Below, one piece after another: positions 1-6,701 of a DNA stretch of 7,233 bases. The position numbers and the translations under genes were made by a program. The notes below the pieces were generated by a model. The model ran no database searches, was not told the DNA's origin, and was given only the letters and a program-made list of their open reading frames with translations. The DNA lies in contig CAMJES010000105.1 of the NCBI GenBank assembly GCA_946404705.1, forward strand, positions 1 to 7,233, written 5' to 3'. The first letter of the stretch is position 1; every line of letters starts with the position of its first letter. Source of the DNA: an uncultured Ruminococcus sp. GTDB lineage: Bacteria > Bacillota > Clostridia > Oscillospirales > Ruminococcaceae.

Positions 1-1650
1 ACAATTATCAAGGACTGCCTTAAAAAGAAAAACAAGGGCGGCTTGACCGTTTCCGACAAGATAGACAGGGTAGTTACCAACCGTTTTCTTGCACTGCCGA
101 TCTTTGCGGTGGTTATGTTTATCGTGTACTTTGTTTCCGTGACTACCGTGGGAACATGGGTCACTGACTGGACAAACGACGGACTGTTCGGCGACGGTTT
201 TCACCTTTTCGGCATAGGCACTTCCGAATATGAAGAAGCAACAGACGCTTACGCCGAAGAATACATTTTTACCGATGAAGTTCTCGCTATGGCGCAGTCT
301 GCCGCAGGCGCAGGAGTTGTGGGTGGCGAGAAAATTCTCGGAGCAGTCGAAGAAGCAGATTTCGGCAGTTTTGACGAAGCACTCGGTTCCTACGGCGACA
401 GCCTTTCGAAAGCAGGATATGACATAAATACTCTCGTTGAAGAGCCAATGGAGGGACTTCCCACAACCGAAGATTACGGCGTATGGGTTCCCGGCGTTCC
501 CGTTGTCGTTGAAAGTGGACTTGACGCTGTTGGCTGTGCTGAATGGTTAAAGAGCCTTATCCTTGACGGTATTGTTGGCGGTGTCGGCGCAGTTTTGGGA
601 TTTGTTCCTCAGATGCTTGTATTGTTCATATTCCTTGCGTTCCTTGAAGCCTGCGGATATATGGCAAGAATCGCATTTGTAATGGACAGAATTTTCAGAA
701 AATTCGGTCTTTCGGGCAAGTCGTTTATCCCTATGCTTATCGGCACAGGCTGCGGCGTTCCCGGTGTTATGGCAAGCCGTACTATTGAAAACGAGCGTGA
801 CCGCAGAATGACAATAATGACAACAACATTCATACCCTGCGGTGCAAAAATGCCTATAATTGCACTTATCGCAGGCGCACTTTTCGGCAACGCATGGTGG
901 GTGGCTCCCAGCGCATACTTTATCGGTGTTGCGGCTATCGTCATTTCGGGAATTATGCTTAAAAAGACGAAAATGTTTGCAGGCGACCCTGCGCCCTTCG
1001 TAATGGAGCTTCCTGCATATCATCTCCCGACCGTCAGCAACATTCTCCGCTCAATGTGGGAGCGCGGTTGGTCGTTCATCAAAAAGGCAGGTACAATTAT
1101 TCTTCTTTCCTCCGTTATTATATGGGCAGGCTCCGTATTCGGAACACTTCCCGACGGCGGCTTCGGATTTAGTGCTGAACTTGAGCTTTCGGACAGCGTT
1201 CTCGGAACGATAGGCAACGCTATCTGCTGGATATTCGCACCTCTCGGCTTCGGTGAAGCAACAGCAACTATCGCAACTATCATGGGACTGGTTGCAAAGG
1301 AAGAAGTTGTAGGCGTATTCGGCGTTCTGAACTTTATGGGAATGACTCCGCTTGCAGGCTATTCCTTCCTTGTGTTCAATCTGCTCTGCGCACCCTGCTT
1401 TGCGGCTATCGGTGCTATCAAGCGTGAGATGAACAACCCCAAGTGGACAGCTTTTGCAATTACTTATCAATGCTTGTTCGCTTATTCGGTATCTCTGATA
1501 ATTTATCAGTTCGGACTTCTTTTCATAGGCTCGGTAAATGTTGTAGGACTTATCTTTGCGGTGCTTGTGCTTGCATTTATGGTATATATGCTTGTACGTC
1601 CCTACAAGGAGAGCAACAGATTGACAAAGACTGTTAAGGTGAAAACGTAA
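1..1650 (+). CDS. feoB: Ferrous iron transport protein B, C-terminal membrane part (5'-truncated by window edge)
   Basis: The frame is open from base 1 to the stop at 1648-1650, so this is the last 549 codons of a longer gene. The TTG at 43 is not the real start. The N-terminal G domain (GTPase) of FeoB must lie upstream of the window. What is visible is the polytopic membrane permease that brings Fe2+ into the cytoplasm. A first hydrophobic segment follows the SDKIDRVVTNR linker. The first gate region contains GTGCGVPG (about 742-765) and FIPCGAKMP (about 826-852). The second gate contains LLCAPCFAAIGAIKREM (about 1381-1431), with the paired cysteines and the IKREMN signature of FeoB. Between the first membrane segment and the first gate lies an acidic stretch (about 180-530) that seems longer than in standard FeoB. 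A small FeoB-associated gene follows 29 bp downstream, as in many Firmicutes feo loci. The family call is very secure. Confidence 0.97.
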   Translation, partial: TIIKDCLKKKNKGGLTVSDKIDRVVTNRFLALPIFAVVMFIVYFVSVTTVGTWVTDWTNDGLFGDGFHLFGIGTSEYEEATDAYAEEYIFTDEVLAMAQSAAGAGVVGGEKILGAVEEADFGSFDEALGSYGDSLSKAGYDINTLVEEPMEGLPTTEDYGVWVPGVPVVVESGLDAVGCAEWLKSLILDGIVGGVGAVLGFVPQMLVLFIFLAFLEACGYMARIAFVMDRIFRKFGLSGKSFIPMLIGTGCGVPGVMASRTIENERDRRMTIMTTTFIPCGAKMPIIALIAGALFGNAWWVAPSAYFIGVAAIVISGIMLKKTKMFAGDPAPFVMELPAYHLPTVSNILRSMWERGWSFIKKAGTIILLSSVIIWAGSVFGTLPDGGFGFSAELELSDSVLGTIGNAICWIFAPLGFGEATATIATIMGLVAKEEVVGVFGVLNFMGMTPLAGYSFLVFNLLCAPCFAAIGAIKREMNNPKWTAFAITYQCLFAYSVSLIIYQFGLLFIGSVNVVGLIFAVLVLAFMVYMLVRPYKESNRLTKTVKVKT

Positions 1651-1679
1651 ACATAATTTTTTGGAAAGGTCGTGACGAT

Positions 1680-1835
1680 ATGGCTACGGTAGTGATCGGG
1701 ATAATAGTTGCAGGTATACTCTTTCTTGCGGTAAGGCAGCTTTACAAGGATAAGAAAAAGGGCAAGTCGCTTTGCGGCGGAAAATGCTCCTGCTGTCCTA
1801 ACAGCTGTGCTTGTCACGGAGAGATAAAAAAGTAA
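1680..1835 (+). CDS. FeoB-associated Cys-rich membrane protein, 51 aa
   Basis: This short ORF starts at ATG 1680 and ends at TAA 1833-1835. Its ribosome site GGAAAGG lies at 1663-1669. The product has one N-terminal membrane helix (residues about 3-19, mostly V/I/A/L/G), a lysine-rich cytoplasmic-side linker (KDKKKGK), and a compact cysteine cluster: C32, C36, C38, C39, C43, C45 followed by H46. This architecture and its position right after feoB match the FeoB-associated Cys-rich membrane protein family (Pfam PF12669, from memory). Those proteins are thought to assist Fe2+ uptake, perhaps by binding metal near the FeoB pore, but the biochemical role is not settled. It is probably co-transcribed with feoB and is the last gene before the terminator at 1873-1904. 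Confidence 0.9.
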   Translation: MATVVIGIIVAGILFLAVRQLYKDKKKGKSLCGGKCSCCPNSCACHGEIKK

Positions 1836-1840
1836 ACGTA

Positions 1841-1867
1841 TTGACGAAAGAGTATAACAGATAAATT
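1841..1867 (+). promoter_or_regulatory. Weak candidate promoter before the terminator
   Basis: TTGACG (1841-1846) is followed after 15 bp by TAAATT (1862-1867). The -35 is good, but the spacer is short and the -10 is only 4/6. Transcription would begin near 1873, at the foot of the terminator hairpin, so such a transcript would not contain a complete left stem arm. It is the only candidate seen for a promoter dedicated to the downstream operon, because just 20 bp separate the terminator from the next gene. Low confidence. Confidence 0.2.
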
Positions 1868-1872
1868 AAATC

Positions 1873-1904
1873 AAAAACCGACAGCGAATAACTGCCGGTT
1901 TTTT
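1873..1904 (+). terminator. Intrinsic terminator ending the feo transcript
   Basis: An inverted repeat is followed by a T run. The left arm AAAAACCGACAG (1873-1884) pairs with CTGCCGGTTTTT (1892-1903), with one A/C mismatch and a 7-nt loop; the T tract covers 1899-1904. It lies 37 bp past the stop of the Cys-rich gene and only 20 bp before the next start codon, so it should separate the feo genes from the cydDC-like operon. Confidence 0.8.
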
Positions 1905-1924
1905 AGTGGAAAGGAGTTTGATAA

Positions 1925-3658
1925 ATGATAAAAACAAGGCTGATAAAAGCAGTTCCCGAATCGAAAAAATACATAGCTGCAAACGTAGTCTGTCAGCTTG
2001 TGGGACTTGCGGCAACTACGGCGGCGGTTATTTCCGTTGCGGATTTCCTTGAAAAGCTGTACGAAAAAAATGCGGCAAATGGAAGTCTGCTTAGGCTGAT
2101 AATTATTGCTGCCGCTTCGCTTATTTTAAGAGCAGTTTGCATAATGCTTTCGGAAAAAGCAGGCTTTGAATCGTCAAGATCGGTGAAGCTTATTCTCCGC
2201 AAAAGGATAACGGAAAAGTTGCTTCTGCTGGGCTGTTCGTACAATTCCCAGACAGCTACCGCAGAGGTGGTACAGCTTGCAGGAGAGGGCGTTGACCAGC
2301 TTGAAACATATTTCGGAGCATATCTGCCCCAGTTTTTCTATGCAATGCTTGCACCCGTTTTTCTCTTTGCGGTGACGGCCTTTTTCAGCTTGAAAACGGC
2401 TGTTATTCTGCTTATATGTGTGCCACTGATACCTGTTTCAATCGTATGCGTGCAGAAAATAGCCAAGCGACTTCTTGCAGATTATTGGGTGCAGTACGCA
2501 AAGCTTGGCGATAGCTTTTTGGAGAGCTTACAAGGACTTACAACGCTGAAAATTTATCAGTCGGACGGACATATCCACGAAAAGATCAACGAGGAATCGG
2601 AGCGTTTCCGCAGAATAACAATGAAGGTGCTGACAATGCAGCTTAACTCCGTCACGGTAATGGATATTTTCGCATACGGCGGAGCGGCGGCGGGAATTAT
2701 CCTTGCAGTTCTCGGCTTTTCAAAGAGAGAGATAACTCTATGCGGATTTATTTCCATAGTGCTTTTGTCGGCGGAATTTTTCCTGCCAATGAGAAAACTG
2801 GGTTCATATTTTCACATTGCAATGAATGGTATGGCGGCAAGCGATAAGATATTTCATCTTCTTGACCTGCCCGAAAATAATGACGGAAACCTAAATGTTG
2901 AGTCCGGTGATATTTCCTTTGATAAGGTGAATTTTTCCTATGACGACAGCCGTGAGATACTGAAAAATATTTCAATGGACTTCCCGGAAAAAAGCTTTAC
3001 TGCCATTATCGGTGAGAGCGGCTGCGGAAAAAGCACGGCGGCTGGAATATTATCGGGCAGAAACAAAGGCTACTTAGGCTGCGTTAAGATAGACGGAAAT
3101 GAACTTCGTGATATTTCCGAAAAAAGCCTTACAAAGAACGTTACCCTCATAAGCTGCGGCAGCTATATTTTCGGCGGAATTGTCCGTGAAGCACTTCTTA
3201 TGGCTGACGAAAACGCAGACGATGAAAAGCTTTGGAGCGTACTTGAAAGAGTGCGTCTTGCGGAATTTTTCAGAAGTGAAAACGGACTTGAAACGCAAAT
3301 TACGGCAGGCGGAGCAAATCTGTCCGGCGGTCAGCGGCAGCGGCTTGCACTTGCAAGAGGTATTCTCCACGACAGCAGTATCTACATTTTTGACGAAGCT
3401 ACATCAAATATTGACGTTGAAAGCGAAGAGTGCATACTCTCTGAGATACGCAAAATGTTCGCAGAAAAAACGGTGATAATGATAACTCACCGACTTGCAA
3501 ACGCCGTTAATGCAGACAGAATTTATGTCTTTGAAAAAGGTCGTATCGCTGAAAATGGTACACATTCGGAGCTTGTGAGTGGCGGCGGAGTATACGCAAA
3601 GCTTTGGGAAAAACAATCGGCGCTTGAAGCCATAGGAGGTAACTGTGAAACGGAGTAA
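1925..3658 (+). CDS. cydD: CydD-like half ABC exporter (fused membrane domain and ATPase)
   Basis: The product has 577 aa. The N-terminal exporter membrane domain (about residues 15-300) has roughly six hydrophobic segments; the nucleotide-binding domain covers about 330-570. Walker A is GESGCGKST (363-371), the signature LSGGQ is at 466-470, Walker B is IYIFDE (486-491) with the catalytic Glu, and the switch His is H522 (ITHR). The stretch EVVQLAGEGVDQLETYFGAY (about 114-133) resembles the CydD subfamily pattern of 'tEGidaLe.Yf..YlPq'. CydDC in E. coli exports reduced thiols (and has been linked to heme) for cytochrome bd assembly; the substrate here is unknown. The Q-loop is unusual: where a glutamine is expected the sequence reads ISCGSYIF, with C411. 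The start ATG has AAGGAG at 1911-1916, 8 nt upstream. The reading frame overlaps the next gene by 14 nt, so the two probably form a heterodimer. Confidence 0.85.
   Translation: MIKTRLIKAVPESKKYIAANVVCQLVGLAATTAAVISVADFLEKLYEKNAANGSLLRLIIIAAASLILRAVCIMLSEKAGFESSRSVKLILRKRITEKLLLLGCSYNSQTATAEVVQLAGEGVDQLETYFGAYLPQFFYAMLAPVFLFAVTAFFSLKTAVILLICVPLIPVSIVCVQKIAKRLLADYWVQYAKLGDSFLESLQGLTTLKIYQSDGHIHEKINEESERFRRITMKVLTMQLNSVTVMDIFAYGGAAAGIILAVLGFSKREITLCGFISIVLLSAEFFLPMRKLGSYFHIAMNGMAASDKIFHLLDLPENNDGNLNVESGDISFDKVNFSYDDSREILKNISMDFPEKSFTAIIGESGCGKSTAAGILSGRNKGYLGCVKIDGNELRDISEKSLTKNVTLISCGSYIFGGIVREALLMADENADDEKLWSVLERVRLAEFFRSENGLETQITAGGANLSGGQRQRLALARGILHDSSIYIFDEATSNIDVESEECILSEIRKMFAEKTVIMITHRLANAVNADRIYVFEKGRIAENGTHSELVSGGGVYAKLWEKQSALEAIGGNCETE
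3634..3647 (+). promoter_or_regulatory. Ribosome binding site fixing the GTG start of the CydC-like gene
   Basis: AGGAGGT at 3634-3640 lies 4 nt before GTG 3645-3647, inside the end of the preceding gene. The first in-frame ATG (3669) is 28 nt from this site, too far to use it. The GTG start, with a 14-nt overlap and likely translational coupling, is therefore preferred. Confidence 0.75.
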
Positions 3659-5300
3659 GATAAAGATAATGCTGTCACTTGGCAGTATCGCAAAGCCGCT
3701 TTTGTACATAATGATACCTGCGGTCTTAATGGGCGTTGCAGGGTATCTCTGTGCCGAATTTATAACCATTCTCGGCGGTTATGGGTTGGTGAATATCCTC
3801 GGATTTGAAACGGCTTTTTCGCTGAAAAAAATACTTGTCATTCTTGGGGTTATCGCCGTTCTGCGAGGAGTGCTTCACTATGCGGAGCAGTATTCAAACC
3901 ATTTTATTGCGTTCAAGCTCCTTGCCATACTGCGTGACAGGGTGTTCGGAAAGCTCCGTCAGCTGTGTCCTGCAAAGCTGGAATGTAAGGACAAGGGCAG
4001 CCTTATTTCCGTTATAACCTCGGATATTGAGCTGCTGGAGGTTTTTTACGCTCACACAATTTCACCCATTGCAATAGGCATAATTTCCTCGGCAATAACG
4101 GCTGTTTTTATCGGGCAGTATCATTTTTTACTTGGGATAATTGCCGCCGCAGCATACATTTTTGTAGGCGCAGTTATTCCCGTTATCATATCAAAAATAT
4201 GCGGAAGCACCGCCGAGGATTTCCGCAGGGAAAACGGAAAATTAAGCGATTTTGTACTTGAAACGCTTTATGGAATATCGGAAATTATACGCTTCGGCGC
4301 AGGTGAAAAGCGCATTTCAGAAATGGAAGAACGCACGGGAAAATTATCCGAAAAGGACAGGCTTTTAAAGCGTAATAACGGTATATGCTTGGCTGTTACA
4401 ACGATTTCGGTAACAGTATTTCCCATAATAATACTTGCAGTTTCCGCAGCGTTGTATCAAAAGAATATTATCGGTTTTGATGGGGTGATAATCCCCACAA
4501 TTGCAATGTTTTCCTCATTCGGTCCCGTTATCGCCCTTGCAAACTTAGGCGGCGGATTACAGCAGACCTTTGCGGCGGCTGACAGAGTTCTTGACATACT
4601 TGAAGAAAAGCCTTCCGTTCCCGAAATTATTGGCGGCGCAGAGATAAAATTCACAGGCGCAAATGCAAATAACGTCAGCTTTTCCTACGGTGATGAAAGG
4701 GTGCTTGAGGACGTTTCTTTGCAGATACCGAAAAGCGGAATTATCGGCATTACGGGCAAAAGCGGCAGCGGAAAATCCACGCTTCTGAAGCTGTTTATGC
4801 GCTTTTGGGAAACAAGCTCGGGCAGGATATATATTTCGGGCAAAAATATCAATTCTATCAAGACAAATTCTCTCAGAAACAGCGAGAGCCTTGTCACGCA
4901 GGATACACATATTTTCAAGGACACCATTGAAAACAACCTGAAAATCGCAAAGCTTGACGCCACCCGTGAAGAAATAGAATCTGCCTGCAAAAAGGCTTCA
5001 ATACACGATTTCATTATGTCCCTGCCCAATGGCTATGATACGCAGGCAGGGGAGCTTGGAGATATGCTTTCGGGCGGAGAAAAGCAGCGTATCGGAGCGG
5101 CGAGAGCCTTCCTCCACGATTCGGACTTTATGCTTTTTGACGAGCCAACAAGCAATCTTGACGCGCTTAACGAAGCGGTAATTTTGAAGTCCATAGCGGA
5201 GCAGAAGAATAAAAAAGCTATTCTGCTTGTTTCACACAGAGCCTCCACAATGCGCATTGCGGACAAGGTTTTCTCCGTTGAAAACGGGAGGAAAAGCTGA
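3645..5300 (+). CDS. cydC: CydC-like half ABC exporter (fused membrane domain and ATPase)
   Basis: The product has 551 aa, starting at GTG. The exporter membrane domain (about residues 15-305) contains LRDRVFGKLRQLCPAKLE (about 96-113) and SDIELLEVFYAHTISP (about 126-141), both typical of CydC. The ATPase domain (about 332-550) is canonical: Walker A GKSGSGKST (371-379), Q-loop Gln Q419, signature LSGGE (475-479), Walker B FMLFDE (495-500) and switch His H531. It is the expected partner of the CydD-like protein upstream, with which it overlaps by 14 nt, forming one heterodimeric exporter in the cytoplasmic membrane. No cydA/cydB oxidase genes are in the window, so the classical role in cytochrome bd assembly cannot be assumed. 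A related thiol, peptide or heme exporter is possible. Unlike the CydD-like half, all ATPase motifs here are intact. The stop overlaps the next start by one base (TGATG). Confidence 0.86.
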   Translation: MKRSKIKIMLSLGSIAKPLLYIMIPAVLMGVAGYLCAEFITILGGYGLVNILGFETAFSLKKILVILGVIAVLRGVLHYAEQYSNHFIAFKLLAILRDRVFGKLRQLCPAKLECKDKGSLISVITSDIELLEVFYAHTISPIAIGIISSAITAVFIGQYHFLLGIIAAAAYIFVGAVIPVIISKICGSTAEDFRRENGKLSDFVLETLYGISEIIRFGAGEKRISEMEERTGKLSEKDRLLKRNNGICLAVTTISVTVFPIIILAVSAALYQKNIIGFDGVIIPTIAMFSSFGPVIALANLGGGLQQTFAAADRVLDILEEKPSVPEIIGGAEIKFTGANANNVSFSYGDERVLEDVSLQIPKSGIIGITGKSGSGKSTLLKLFMRFWETSSGRIYISGKNINSIKTNSLRNSESLVTQDTHIFKDTIENNLKIAKLDATREEIESACKKASIHDFIMSLPNGYDTQAGELGDMLSGGEKQRIGAARAFLHDSDFMLFDEPTSNLDALNEAVILKSIAEQKNKKAILLVSHRASTMRIADKVFSVENGRKS

Positions 5301-5626
5301 TGAAAATACAGGACAAGCGTGAGCGTGAAAAGCGTATCGTTACGGAAATGATTCGGCTTTACTGCCGTAAAAATCATCACAGCAAAACACTTTGCGCCGA
5401 ATGCAAGGCTCTTGCGGAATATGCCTCGCAGAGAAGCGACAAATGCCCCTTTATGGAAACAAAGACCTTCTGCTCAAACTGCAAGGTGCATTGCTACAAG
5501 CCCGAAATGCGTGAAAAAATTCGTGCTGTAATGCGTTTTTCGGGGCCGAGAATGATATTTTATCACCCTGTAATGGCGGTGCGGCACGTTATTGAGGCGA
5601 GGAAAGAAAAAAGGAGTTTAGAATGA
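5300..5626 (+). CDS. YgbA-like small Cys/His-rich protein (nitrous oxide-stimulated promoter family)
   Basis: This is a 108-aa soluble basic protein with no membrane helix. Its ribosome site GGGAGG (5286-5291) lies 8 nt before the ATG, and the start overlaps the preceding stop by one base. Metal-type ligands cluster in the middle: C22, H26, H27, a CxxC at C32/C35, C49, then C58-xx-C61-xxx-C65 with H64. The C-terminal part contains FSGPRMIFYHPVMAVRHVI, recognisable as the YgbA-like family (Pfam PF11756, from memory). E. coli YgbA is in the NsrR nitric-oxide regulon, but its molecular activity is not established to my knowledge. The cysteine pattern suggests a metal or Fe-S site (inference). 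Its place inside a cydDC-like operon links it to thiol, heme or nitrosative-stress physiology by neighbourhood only. Confidence 0.82.
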   Translation: MKIQDKREREKRIVTEMIRLYCRKNHHSKTLCAECKALAEYASQRSDKCPFMETKTFCSNCKVHCYKPEMREKIRAVMRFSGPRMIFYHPVMAVRHVIEARKEKRSLE

Positions 5627-5994
5627 AGTTGAAAAAGGTAATTTATGTTATGATAGGATGTATTGGACTGGGACTTGGTGCGCTTGGAGCGGTTCTTCCG
5701 CTGCTGCCTGCGTTTCCGTTTTTAATGCTTGCGGCGTTCTGCTTTGCGAGAAGCTCCGAAAAGCTGGATAACTGGTTCAGAAACACAAAGCTGTACAAAA
5801 ACAACCTTGAAAGCTATGTGCAGGGCAGGGGAATGACAAAGAAAACAAAAGTCAAAATTATGATAACCGTCACGGCACTTATGTCCGTAGGATTTGTAAT
5901 GATGGGAAGTGTTCCAGTTGGCAGAATAGTTCTTTTCTGCGTTTGGGTGTTCCACATTCTGTATTTCTCCTTCGGAGTAAAAAACTGCGAATGA
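5623..5994 (+). CDS. YbaN/DUF454 family inner-membrane protein
   Basis: The product has 123 aa. The start overlaps the preceding stop as ATGA, with AAGGAG (5611-5616) 6 nt upstream. Residues about 6-42 form two closely spaced membrane segments joined by LPLLPAFPF, followed by LAAFCFARSSEKLDNWF and a short amphipathic loop ending in QGRGMTKKTK. Two more helices cover about 78-118. The 'G.lG..LPlLPt.PFlllAa.cFarsS..l..wl' pattern is the hallmark of the YbaN/DUF454 family (Pfam PF04304, from memory), and the length is normal. The function is unknown; YbaN-like genes are often found near heme, cyd or stress genes, but that is only association. It is the last gene of the four-gene operon. No convincing terminator follows, only a T run at 5994-6001 without a GC stem. 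Confidence 0.85.
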   Translation: MKLKKVIYVMIGCIGLGLGALGAVLPLLPAFPFLMLAAFCFARSSEKLDNWFRNTKLYKNNLESYVQGRGMTKKTKVKIMITVTALMSVGFVMMGSVPVGRIVLFCVWVFHILYFSFGVKNCE

Positions 5995-6010
5995 TTTTTT
6001 TCAAAAGCCC

Positions 6011-6039
6011 TTGACAAATCAAGCGCTGTATGGTAAGAT
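6011..6039 (+). promoter_or_regulatory. tetR promoter (sigma-A type, extended -10)
   Basis: A consensus -35 TTGACA (6011-6016), a 17-bp spacer and -10 TAAGAT (6034-6039), preceded by TGG (6031-6033) as an extended -10. Transcription should begin near 6045-6047, giving a leader of about 31 nt before the TTG start at 6078. Confidence 0.85.
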
Positions 6040-6050
6040 AACATTGTTAT
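6038..6050. promoter_or_regulatory. Putative TetR operator O1 (autoregulation)
   Basis: The perfect 13-bp palindrome ATAACATTGTTAT overlaps the last two bases of the tetR -10 box and the expected start site. The same core, read from the other strand, recurs at 6840-6852 and 6894-6906 upstream of the next transporter gene. Binding here would block RNA polymerase, so the regulator probably represses itself. Confidence 0.82.
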
Positions 6051-6064
6051 GCAGCGATTTGTCA

Positions 6065-6080
6065 AGGCGGTGAAAGTTTG
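6065..6080 (+). promoter_or_regulatory. Ribosome binding site fixing the TTG start of tetR
   Basis: AGGCGGTGA (6065-6073) matches the ideal AGGAGGTGA at 8 of 9 positions and lies 4 nt before TTG 6078-6080. The next in-frame ATG would remove the first part of the DNA-binding domain, so TTG is preferred. The first three bases belong to the right arm of the surrounding inverted repeat. Confidence 0.75.
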
Positions 6081-6701
6081 AAAGCTGACAGAGAAACACG
6101 GGAGCTGCTTATGGAAAGCGGCAAAAAAGAGTTCCTCGAAAAGGGATATATGAAAGCATCTCTGCGGAAGATATGCGCCGACGCAGGCGTTACAACGGGT
6201 GCGCTGTATTTCTTTTTCAAGGACAAAGAAGACCTGTTCGGAGCAATTGCCGAGCCGCCGCTGAAAAAGCTTGTAGAAATTCTGAACAATCATTTTGCCG
6301 TTGATGTTGAGGCGATCTCGCAGCCCCACGCTCTTGACGGCGGAAACGCTCATGAACTGGTGGATCACGATGAGTTTATTGACCGTCTTATTCATCATTT
6401 TTACGGCAATTATGACGCATTTATACTGCTGCTTACAAAGTCGCAGGGTTCAAAATACGAAAACTGTGTTGATGAGCTTGTGGACACGATAGAGCAGTTT
6501 TACCTTGCGCTGTCGGAAAAGCTGGGCGCTCATTACGGCGCAAAGGTGAACCGCTATATGCTTCATTGGCTCACACATATGATAGTGGATTCCTTCATTC
6601 ATCTCATAACCCATGAGATCAATGAGGAAAAGGCCGCACAGTATATGACGAAGATAATGACTTTTATACTTGAAGGCTGGCAGAAAGCCGTTTTGGAATA
6701 A
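6078..6701 (+). CDS. TetR/AcrR-family transcriptional regulator with His-rich ligand domain
   Basis: The product has 207 aa, normal for the family, and starts at TTG. The N-terminal three-helix DNA-binding domain is clear: LMESGKKEFLEKGY (11-24), then the helix-turn-helix in about 26-49, ending with GALYFFFKDKEDL (41-53). The C-terminal domain should bind a ligand and dimerise. It carries all 11 histidines of the protein (H72, H84, H92, H97, H106, H107, H152, H163, H167, H175, H179), with H163/H167 and H175/H179 in i,i+4 spacing along one predicted helix. A metal or heme sensor is conceivable; HrtR of Lactococcus is a TetR-family heme sensor that controls an ABC exporter. This is analogy only, and a drug-type ligand is the alternative. 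It has its own promoter, and the operator palindrome occurs both here and before the downstream ABC gene, indicating autorepression plus control of that transporter. Confidence 0.92.
   Translation: MKADRETRELLMESGKKEFLEKGYMKASLRKICADAGVTTGALYFFFKDKEDLFGAIAEPPLKKLVEILNNHFAVDVEAISQPHALDGGNAHELVDHDEFIDRLIHHFYGNYDAFILLLTKSQGSKYENCVDELVDTIEQFYLALSEKLGAHYGAKVNRYMLHWLTHMIVDSFIHLITHEINEEKAAQYMTKIMTFILEGWQKAVLE

Larger units (their letters stand above)
6009..6067. repeat. 12-bp perfect inverted repeat bracketing the tetR promoter
   Basis: CCTTGACAAATC (6009-6020) is repeated in inverse orientation as GATTTGTCAAGG (6056-6067). A further inner pair, CGCTG (6024-6028) and CAGCG (6052-6056), can extend the stem past a small bulge. 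The left arm contains the -35 box of the tetR promoter. The right arm lies in the tetR leader and touches its ribosome binding site. The operator palindrome sits inside, slightly off centre. Confidence 0.85.

Noticed and set aside
43..45. TTG at 43 as the start of the first gene
   Set aside because: The frame stays open to base 1 and the protein is the C-terminal part of FeoB, so the true start is upstream of the window.
547..1470. Long open frames on the minus strand opposite feoB (up to 158 codons)
   Set aside because: They are shadows of the feoB frame. Their translations are rich in Cys, His and Lys without family features, and no ribosome sites or promoters support them.
1854..1859. ATAACA upstream of the CydD-like gene as a TetR operator
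   Set aside because: Only one half-site is present; the inverted TGTTAT half at the right spacing is missing.
5980..6001. A-run and T-run after the YbaN stop as an intrinsic terminator
   Set aside because: There is no GC-containing stem, only A/T complementarity across the end of the gene, so I do not call it.
5814..6398. A 194-codon minus-strand frame across the ybaN-tetR junction
   Set aside because: It overlaps two well-supported plus-strand genes and their promoter, and its translation shows no recognisable domain.
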